From: Dysgonamonadaceae bacterium
GTDB taxonomy: Bacteria; Bacteroidota; Bacteroidia; Bacteroidales; Azobacteroidaceae
Direction: 5' to 3'
NCBI GenBank assembly: GCA_031261015.1
Contig: JAISKG010000182.1
Span: forward strand, 1 to 11,870
Length of the DNA: 11,870 bases
Shown: in pieces, positions 7,069-11,870 of the stretch
How positions within the stretch are numbered: position 1 is the stretch's first letter
How the letters are laid out: each line of letters starts with the position of its first letter
Notes under the pieces: model-generated
What the model was told of the DNA's origin: nothing
What the model saw: only the letters and a program-made list of their open reading frames with translations
Databases searched by the model: none
Translations under genes and position numbers: made by a program

Positions 7069-8808
7069 TTGAAGACATTTGAAGAATTAGGCGTGGCCCC
7101 CGAATTGCTCCGCGCCATCAGTGAAATGGGTTACGAAAACCCAATGCCGGTACAAGAAGAAGTGATTCCTTATTTACTCGGCAACGATAACGAGGTCATT
7201 GCCTTAGCTCAAACAGGAACCGGAAAAACGGCGGCATTCGGACTGCCGATCCTCCAGCAAATCGAACTTCAGCAAGTGCAGCCACAGGCATTAATTTTGT
7301 GTCCGACACGCGAATTGTGTCTGCAAATCGCCGACGATCTCAACGATTATTCCAAGTACTTGGAACGCATGAAGATACTTCCGGTTTACGGCGGCTCCAG
7401 CATCGAAACGCAGATCAAGGCTTTGAAGCGCGGCGTGCACATCATCGTCGCCACGCCGGGACGATTGATCGACTTGATCAACCGGAAAACCGTCAAGCTG
7501 GAAGCAGTTAAAAACGTGATTTTAGACGAAGCGGACGAAATGCTGAACATGGGATTTTCGGAAAGTATCGACGAGATTTTGGCACATGTTCCTCAAAACC
7601 GCAACATGCTGCTTTTCTCGGCTACTATGCCCGCCGGAATTGCTCATATCACGAAAAAATACATGCGCAACCCGCACGAAATCGTGATCGGACGGAAAAA
7701 TGAAGGTGCGAAAAACGTCAAGCATGTTTATTATATGGTCAATGCTAAAGACAAATATTTGGTATTGAAACGGCTGGCCGACTACAACCCGCGTATTTAC
7801 GGGATTGTTTTTTGCCGCACGCGTAAAGAAACGCAGGAGATTGCCGACTGGTTGATTAAAGACGGCTACAATGCCGATTCGCTGCACGGCGATCTGTCGC
7901 AAGTCCAACGCGATTATGTGATGCAGAAATTTCGTTTGCGCAATATTCAACTGCTTGTTGCTACCGACGTTGCCGCCCGCGGATTGGATGTGGACGACCT
8001 CACGCACATTATTCATTATGGGCTTCCCGACGACGTAGAATCTTACACGCACCGGAGCGGTCGAACCGGCCGGGCGGGCAAAACGGGCACTTCCATCGCC
8101 ATCATTCACTTGAAGGAAAAACACAAAGTGAAAGACATTGAACGAACGATTAATAAACAGTTCGAGCAAGGTGTAATTCCCACAGGCAAGCAGATTTGCG
8201 AAAAGCAACTGTTCGGTTTTGTCGATCGGGTGGAAAAAGTGGAAGTCAACGAGGAAGAAATCCAGGAAATCATGCCTGCGATCTATCGGAAATTGGATTG
8301 GCTGGATAAAGAAGACGTTATCAAACGAATGATTTCGTTAGAATTTAACCGCTTGATCAATTATTACCGGGAAGCCGGAGAAATTGAAGCGCCGCAGGAA
8401 AGGAAAGCGGGAGAAAGAAAAACGGGAGAAAGGAACAAAGGAGAATGGAAAACGGGAGGAAAGGAAAAAGGAAGCGGCCGTCCTTCTGAAAAAGGTTACG
8501 CCCGTTTGTTCATTAATTTAGGCAAAACCGACGGACTGTGGCCGCAACAAGTCATTGGTTTAATCAACGACAACGTTCCCGGCAAAAAAATAACGGTCGG
8601 ACGGATTGATCTCATGAAAACCTTTTCCTTTTTTGAAGTCAAGGAAGCCGATAAAGATCGCGTGGTTCGCCATTTGGACGGGATCAAGGCGTTTGGCCGG
8701 CGCGTAGCGGTGGAGCAGGCGACGGAATCATCGACGGAGCCGCGAAAGCCAAAAAAAGGTTACGATACCGACAAAAAGAAGAAAAAGAAAGCCTATTCAA
8801 AAAATTGA
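7069..8808 (+). CDS. DEAD-box ATP-dependent RNA helicase with DbpA-type RNA-binding domain
   Basis: This 579-residue cytoplasmic enzyme remodels RNA duplexes using ATP. The Q motif ends at Gln29; Walker A AQTGTGKT is at 47-54, PTREL at 79-83, TPGR at 129-132, DEAD at 153-156, SAT at 184-186, and HRSGRTGR at 328-335. All catalytic motifs are intact. Residues about 476-550 (ARLFINLG...ITVGRIDL...FFEV) match the DbpA RNA-binding domain, which in E. coli DbpA recognises 23S rRNA, so a ribosome-assembly role is likely though not proven. Between core and RBD is a charged linker containing five pentapeptide repeats (443-467), and the protein ends in a lysine-rich tail (559-579). The TTG at 7069 is chosen because it gives MKTFEELG, the usual family start; an upstream in-frame TAA lies at 7024 and no ATG or GTG intervenes. 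Bacteroidales homologues are often named deaD. Confidence 0.95.
   Translation: MKTFEELGVAPELLRAISEMGYENPMPVQEEVIPYLLGNDNEVIALAQTGTGKTAAFGLPILQQIELQQVQPQALILCPTRELCLQIADDLNDYSKYLERMKILPVYGGSSIETQIKALKRGVHIIVATPGRLIDLINRKTVKLEAVKNVILDEADEMLNMGFSESIDEILAHVPQNRNMLLFSATMPAGIAHITKKYMRNPHEIVIGRKNEGAKNVKHVYYMVNAKDKYLVLKRLADYNPRIYGIVFCRTRKETQEIADWLIKDGYNADSLHGDLSQVQRDYVMQKFRLRNIQLLVATDVAARGLDVDDLTHIIHYGLPDDVESYTHRSGRTGRAGKTGTSIAIIHLKEKHKVKDIERTINKQFEQGVIPTGKQICEKQLFGFVDRVEKVEVNEEEIQEIMPAIYRKLDWLDKEDVIKRMISLEFNRLINYYREAGEIEAPQERKAGERKTGERNKGEWKTGGKEKGSGRPSEKGYARLFINLGKTDGLWPQQVIGLINDNVPGKKITVGRIDLMKTFSFFEVKEADKDRVVRHLDGIKAFGRRVAVEQATESSTEPRKPKKGYDTDKKKKKKAYSKN
8395..8469 (+). repeat. Five 15-base tandem repeats, purine-rich, inside the helicase gene
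   Basis: Five imperfect 15-base units encode QERKA, GERKT, GERNK, GEWKT and GGKEK in the linker between helicase core and RNA-binding domain. Unit length is a multiple of three, so gain or loss of copies keeps the frame. The coding strand from 8396 to 8474 has only five pyrimidines, making a near-continuous polypurine tract. Confidence 0.75.
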
Positions 8809-8845
8809 TCTTCTTTCCACCAGACAGGATTATTGACAATGTAAT

Positions 8846-8895
8846 CGGATATATTTTGACAGGGTCGCTCTACGGCATAATCGAAAAAATATCCG
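8846..8895. repeat. Imperfect inverted repeat upstream of the Crp-family gene
   Basis: CGGATATATTTT (8846-8857) pairs with AAAAAATATCCG (8884-8895), 11 of 12 positions, across a 26-base loop. It lies 38 bases after the helicase stop and 4 bases before the -33 element of the next gene. It could act as a weak terminator, although no T-run follows, or as a protein-binding site for the downstream regulator. Within 8809-8962 nothing else but the promoter is seen. Confidence 0.4.
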
Positions 8896-8899
8896 GAAA

Positions 8900-8933
8900 T
8901 TTGACGATTATATAAAAAAAAGATGTATTTTTG
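8900..8933 (+). promoter_or_regulatory. Bacteroidota-type promoter for the Crp-family gene
   Basis: TTTG (8900-8903) and TATTTTTG (8926-8933) match the -33 and -7 consensus with 22 bases between them, slightly longer than the 20 seen at 6972-7003. Transcription near 8940 would leave a leader of about 23 bases before the GTG at 8963. Confidence 0.6.
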
Positions 8934-8962
8934 TGCTCTAAAACATAGTTATACAACACAGA

Positions 8963-9658
8963 GTGCAAATTCAAGACGAAATACTTGATTTCTCCAAAAG
9001 TGTAAAGGAAGTTTGGAAACTTCTGAATAATCAGGAACGTAACCTTATTCGGAAGAATGGGATTATCCAGCATTTCAAAAAGGGGCAGCAAATCTATTAT
9101 GAAGGTGAAGCGCCTAAGTTTATGATGTGTTTGCTGAAAGGAAAAGTCAAGATTTTCAAAGATGGATTTGGTGGCCGAAGCCAAATTATCCGGATGATCC
9201 GGCCGATACAATATTTTGCTTACCGCGCCTATTTTGCAGGAGAAGATTACCTGACGACTGCGGAAGCGTTTGAGGCTTCTACCGTATGTTCAATTCCGAT
9301 GAAAATTATCGTCGAAATCATGCAACGTAATTATCAAGTTTGTTATTACTTCATCCGGCAACTATCTGTCGATTTGGGAATTGCAGACGAGCGTACCGTC
9401 AACCTGACCCAAAAGCACATTCGCGGACGATTGGCTGAAGCGCTGGTTTTCCTGATTGAAAGTTACGGTCTGGAAGACGATAACACCATTAATATCTATT
9501 TGTCACGCGACGATCTGGCCAGCCTTTCCAACATGACCACATCGAACGCGATTCGCACACTGACCGGATTCGTGACCGAAAGAGTGATCGTTCTCGATGG
9601 CCGGAAAATCAAAGTGATTGACGAAGAGAAACTGAGAAAGATTAGTAAGTTAGGCTAA
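8963..9658 (+). CDS. Crp/Fnr-family transcriptional regulator
   Basis: The 231-residue protein has the Crp/Fnr layout: an N-terminal cyclic-nucleotide-binding-like beta roll (about 30-115, including KKGQQIYYEGE at 39-49 and GKVKIF at 60-65), a long dimerisation helix (about 116-140), and a C-terminal winged helix-turn-helix (about 150-220). The turn and recognition helix are near LSRDDLASLSNMTTSNAIRT (180-199), ending with VLDGRKIKVID. The three cysteines (56, 109, 127) do not form an FNR-type iron-sulfur motif, and the Arg/Ser cAMP contacts of E. coli CRP are not obvious, so the ligand is unknown. The start is GTG 8963; an in-frame stop lies at 8939-8941 and no ATG precedes residue 54. The next gene begins 10 bases after its stop, so it may share a transcript with the small secreted protein. 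Confidence 0.9.
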   Translation: MQIQDEILDFSKSVKEVWKLLNNQERNLIRKNGIIQHFKKGQQIYYEGEAPKFMMCLLKGKVKIFKDGFGGRSQIIRMIRPIQYFAYRAYFAGEDYLTTAEAFEASTVCSIPMKIIVEIMQRNYQVCYYFIRQLSVDLGIADERTVNLTQKHIRGRLAEALVFLIESYGLEDDNTINIYLSRDDLASLSNMTTSNAIRTLTGFVTERVIVLDGRKIKVIDEEKLRKISKLG

Positions 9659-9668
9659 ACACTGGAAT

Positions 9669-9995
9669 ATGAAACATTTATTGTACATCGGACGAGTATT
9701 TTTCGCGATACTCGGATTGAGTTTATTTATGACTTCCGCTCACGCACAAAGTGCAGGATATACCTCAAAAAACGAAGCGAAAATTTATGGGAACCCAGAC
9801 GAACATTTCCCTGTCAGAGGAACTTATCAACGTCCTACCGTTTTTGAAGGAAATACGCCGGAAGAATCGGAAGGAAGTTTGAGAGGAGAAATCGGCGGTA
9901 TTACCCCTGGTCCTTGCGGCGATCTTCCTATTGGTTATATGTTGTTATTAGGAGCTGTTTTAGGCATTTACGGTTTACGAGTAAGGAAATCCTGA
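9669..9995 (+). CDS. Small secreted protein with C-terminal PID-CTERM-like sorting tail, function unknown
   Basis: I do not recognise a named family for this 108-residue protein. It has a clear signal peptide (basic MKH, hydrophobic 10-22, likely AHA cleavage at 24-26), a polar middle of about 55 residues rich in Gly, Glu, Pro and Asn, and a C-terminal segment at 80-108: a short Pro-Gly-Cys-Gly-Asp motif, PIG, a hydrophobic helix (90-101) and a basic RVRKS end. This three-part tail resembles exosortase-type sorting signals, especially the PID-CTERM class described in Bacteroidota, though here the motif is Pro-Ile-Gly. Simple inner-membrane anchoring is the alternative. It starts 10 bases after the Crp-family gene, so it is probably co-transcribed. 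Its last 28 bases overlap the convergent nadK gene. Cys83 next to the helix is notable. Confidence 0.75.
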   Translation: MKHLLYIGRVFFAILGLSLFMTSAHAQSAGYTSKNEAKIYGNPDEHFPVRGTYQRPTVFEGNTPEESEGSLRGEIGGITPGPCGDLPIGYMLLLGAVLGIYGLRVRKS

Positions 9996-10864
9996 TCCCG
10001 CACATCAGTTCCCCAAAACAATTTTTCCCGCAAAGTTTCGTAAAAATTGCGGTTTAATCGCTTGACTATTTGAATTGTAAAGTCGGCTTTTTGGATATGC
10101 AATTCGCTTCCCGAAGGAAAAACTTCGGAACGGCCATCCAAAGAAACTAAGAAATTGCGGCTGCGCGATTTGACTTTCAAACGGATCTTATAATCTTCGG
10201 GAATCACCAGCGGTCGCACATTTAACGAATGGGGCGCCACGGGACTGAGTACAAAATTGCGAGCTTGCGGAAGAATGATCGGGCCGTTCACACTCAACGA
10301 GTAAGCTGTCGATCCGGTAGGCGTGGCTACCAACAAGCCGTCGGCCAGATATTCGGTCAGAAAATCGCCGTTCAAATAAGTTTCGATGGCGATCATGGAC
10401 GACGTATCTCGTTTCAACACAGCGATTTCATTTAACGCATAATTGGATTGTCCTTTGAATTGGAACAGCGATTCCATTTGCAGTAAACTTCGTTCTTCAA
10501 TGCGGTATTTTTGCTGAAGGATTTCATCTAAAGCAGAATGAATTTCTTGCAAGCCAATGTCAGCCAAAAAACCTAATCGGCCGGTGTTAATCCCCAGAAT
10601 CGGAATGTTTTGCCGTTCCACCCAAGCTGCTGTTCGCAAAAAAGTGCCGTCGCCGCCCAAACTGATTGCTAAGTCCATCGGAAACTTCTGAGTGTCAATT
10701 AATCCCGCAATTTTAGGCATATAACCGCATTGCTTTGACAAATAGGAATAAAACCGTTTTCCCACCCAAATTTCCACTTGAGAATCTAACAGGCGATCAA
10801 ATACCGCTTGTACATACGGCTGCTTGTCCGCTTGGTAGTCGCTTCCGAAAATTCCGATTTTCAT
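9968..10864 (-). CDS. nadK: NAD kinase
   Basis: NadK phosphorylates NAD to NADP in the cytoplasm, the only route to NADP in most bacteria. The 298 residues fit the family. The defining GGDGT motif is at 70-74, within LAISLGGDGTFLR; GINTGRLGFLAD (91-102), the NE pair in ALNEIAV (143-149), DGLLVATPTGSTAYSLS (175-191) with NGP at 193-195, and SLDG (241-244) complete the active site. The ATG is at 10864-10862. The stop codon falls inside the end of the small secreted-protein gene, so the two overlap tail to tail by 28 bp, and the last NadK residues (DFLTRKP) are read opposite that gene's basic tail. The gene is divergent from exbB across 109 bp. Confidence 0.96.
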   Translation of the reverse strand: MKIGIFGSDYQADKQPYVQAVFDRLLDSQVEIWVGKRFYSYLSKQCGYMPKIAGLIDTQKFPMDLAISLGGDGTFLRTAAWVERQNIPILGINTGRLGFLADIGLQEIHSALDEILQQKYRIEERSLLQMESLFQFKGQSNYALNEIAVLKRDTSSMIAIETYLNGDFLTEYLADGLLVATPTGSTAYSLSVNGPIILPQARNFVLSPVAPHSLNVRPLVIPEDYKIRLKVKSRSRNFLVSLDGRSEVFPSGSELHIQKADFTIQIVKRLNRNFYETLREKLFWGTDVRDQDFLTRKP

Positions 10865-10919
10865 TGGATAATTCGATTAATCTTTATACTTTTACGTTTT
10901 ATTATCAAATAATAACACG

Positions 10920-10927
10920 CAAAATTA
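10920..10927 (-). promoter_or_regulatory. Possible -7 element for nadK
   Basis: On the minus strand this reads TAATTTTG, a match to TAnnTTTG, with a TTTG at 10954-10951 23 bases upstream. The predicted leader before the nadK ATG would be about 50 bases. A second match, TATTTTTG at 10958-10951, lacks a -33 partner. AT-richness makes chance matches likely here. Confidence 0.4.
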
Positions 10928-10939
10928 ATGATTTATTTA

Positions 10940-10947
10940 TAGATTTG
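10940..10947 (+). promoter_or_regulatory. Possible -7 element for the exbB-exbD operon
   Basis: TAGATTTG fits TAnnTTTG and would place the transcription start about 20 bases before the ATG at 10974. No TTTG is at the proper distance upstream. A short inverted repeat, ATTTGT (10943-10948) and ACAAAT (10958-10963), overlaps it. Confidence 0.4.
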
Positions 10948-10973
10948 TTGCAAAAATACAAATTATCAATCGT

Positions 10974-11675
10974 ATGAACCTGTTACTTTTTATTCAAGAA
11001 GGTGTAACTGAAGTTGTTAACGCCACCATAACCACTCCTGTCGCGCAGGAAGTCAAAATGAATATCTGGGAGCTGACCCTGAAAGGCGGTTGGCTGATGA
11101 TTCCTATTTTTCTGTTGTTGTTTGTTGCTCTCACTGTGTTTATCGAACGTATCTTGGTCATTAACAGGGTCGGAAAAGAAGATTCCACCTTCATGAACCG
11201 GATTCGCGATTACATGCACGAAGGAAAAATCGACTCTGCATTAAATCTTTGTAAATCGGCGAATACTCCTTACGCACGCATGGTGGAAAAAGGATTATCC
11301 CGGCTCGGACGACCGATGAACGACATCCTTGTCACCATCGAAAACGAAGGCACCATCGAAGTGGCGAAATTGGAAAAAGGCTTGATCTGGCTGGCCACGA
11401 CGGCCGGCGGCGCGCCGATGCTCGGATTCCTCGGAACCGTCACCGGAATGGTTCGCGCCTTTTTCGATATGGCTAACGCCGGCAGCAATGTGGACATCAC
11501 TTTATTGTCATCCGGCATTTACGAAGCTTTAATCACTACGGTCGCCGGATTGATTGTCGGAATTTTAGCTTTATTTGGCTATAACTACCTCGTATCGAGA
11601 ATCAACGGCGTTGTCACCAAGATGGAAACCCGCTCGATGGAATTTATGGATTTATTGAACGAACCAAGCAAATAA
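10974..11675 (+). CDS. exbB: MotA/TolQ/ExbB-family proton channel protein
   Basis: The 233-residue inner-membrane protein has the ExbB/TolQ plan: one helix near the N-terminus (about 39-60, KGGWLMIPIF...), a cytoplasmic domain (about 65-135), and two further helices (about 139-165 and 183-207). GAPMLGFLGTVTGMV (146-160) and EALITTVAGLIVGI (184-197) are the conserved proton-pathway segments, with the threonines at 155 and 188-189. With ExbD it forms the proton-driven motor that energises TonB or a Tol-like system across the envelope. A periplasmic N-terminal extension of about 38 residues precedes helix 1. ATG 10974 is used; ATG 11058 (MNIWELTLKGGW) is a less likely alternative. ExbD starts 5 bases after the stop. 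ExbB and TolQ cannot be separated by sequence alone here. Confidence 0.93.
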   Translation: MNLLLFIQEGVTEVVNATITTPVAQEVKMNIWELTLKGGWLMIPIFLLLFVALTVFIERILVINRVGKEDSTFMNRIRDYMHEGKIDSALNLCKSANTPYARMVEKGLSRLGRPMNDILVTIENEGTIEVAKLEKGLIWLATTAGGAPMLGFLGTVTGMVRAFFDMANAGSNVDITLLSSGIYEALITTVAGLIVGILALFGYNYLVSRINGVVTKMETRSMEFMDLLNEPSK

Positions 11676-11680
11676 TCGTT

Positions 11681-11870
11681 ATGGGAATCCGAAGAAAACA
11701 CCGCATCAGTGCGGAATTCAGCATGGCCTCAATGACGGACATGATTTTCCTCTTGCTTATCTTTTTCATGATTACTTCAACCGTCGTTGTACCGAATGCG
11801 ATCAAGGTACTGCTGCCGCAAAGCGCGCAACAAACCAACGCGAAACCTTTGGTGCGGGTGACGATCGACA
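11681..11870 (+). CDS. exbD: ExbD/TolR-family biopolymer transport protein, 3' end outside window
   Basis: The first 63 codons are present; the frame is still open at the window edge. The start MGIRRKHRISAEFSMASMTDM shows a short cytoplasmic N-terminus, followed by the single membrane helix (about 21-37, FLLLIFFMITSTVVV). Asp20 is the conserved membrane aspartate that carries protons in ExbD/TolR. The periplasmic domain begins with IKVLLPQ. It lies 5 bases after exbB, clearly the same operon. This open frame is too truncated to say whether it pairs with TonB or another partner; further genes are expected downstream. Confidence 0.92.
   Translation, partial: MGIRRKHRISAEFSMASMTDMIFLLLIFFMITSTVVVPNAIKVLLPQSAQQTNAKPLVRVTID

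Noticed and set aside
7522..8208. 228-codon open frame on the minus strand
   Set aside because: It lies wholly antisense to the conserved motor domains of the DEAD-box helicase and its translation resembles no protein; it reflects codon bias on the other strand.
10943..10963. ATTTGT/ACAAAT inverted repeat as an operator
   Set aside because: Only six base pairs in very AT-rich DNA and overlapping promoter-like elements; too likely by chance to list separately.
1..11870. tRNA, rRNA, CRISPR arrays, insertion sequences, phage or defence genes
   Set aside because: Reading through both strands shows no cloverleaf-like gene, no regularly spaced repeat array and no transposase, integrase or known defence domain in the window.

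Overview
The window most likely comes from a member of the Bacteroidales (Bacteroidota). Intergenic regions are AT-rich and carry Bacteroidota-type promoter elements (TTTG about 20 bases before TAnnTTTG). Genes lack clear Shine-Dalgarno sites. Several proteins (the GH13 amylase fragment, the DEAD-box helicase beginning MKTFEELG, RfbA with GGSATRLYP) look like Bacteroidales versions of their families. Genus cannot be fixed from the sequence. No RNA genes, CRISPR array, insertion sequence or phage gene was seen.

Layout. (1) 2-784: 3' end of a GH13 alpha-amylase gene. (2) 867-4450, plus strand: a tight sugar-nucleotide operon, rfbC-rfbA-rfbB, then a Gfo/Idh/MocA oxidoreductase overlapping rfbB by 14 bp. 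The first three genes make dTDP-4-keto-6-deoxy sugar intermediates for surface polysaccharide. The last rhamnose gene, rfbD, is not in the window. (3) 4433-6933, minus strand: a two-gene operon of a DUF362 protein with a Tat-like leader and a 519-residue membrane iron-sulfur protein that looks like NapH fused to NapG. It is read from a near-ideal promoter at 6972-7003. (4) 7069-8808, plus: a DEAD-box RNA helicase with a C-terminal DbpA-type RNA-binding domain and a pentapeptide-repeat linker. (5) 8963-9995, plus: a Crp/Fnr-family regulator and, 10 bp downstream, a small secreted protein with a C-terminal sorting-signal-like tail. (6) 9968-10864, minus: NAD kinase. (7) 10974 to the window end, plus: the start of an ExbB-ExbD proton-channel operon.

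The window is compact. Two pairs of convergent genes overlap at their 3' ends (18 bp at 4433-4450, 28 bp at 9968-9995), leaving no room for ordinary terminators between them. No gap reaches 300 bases. The larger ones (6934-7068, 8809-8962, 10865-10973) hold promoter-like elements and short repeats, described below.

Most of the content is housekeeping. The parts that deserve attention are the DUF362/NapH-NapG-fusion operon, whose internal twin-arginine segment suggests a polytopic protein sending an iron-sulfur domain across the membrane, and the Crp-linked small protein with a PID-CTERM-like tail.
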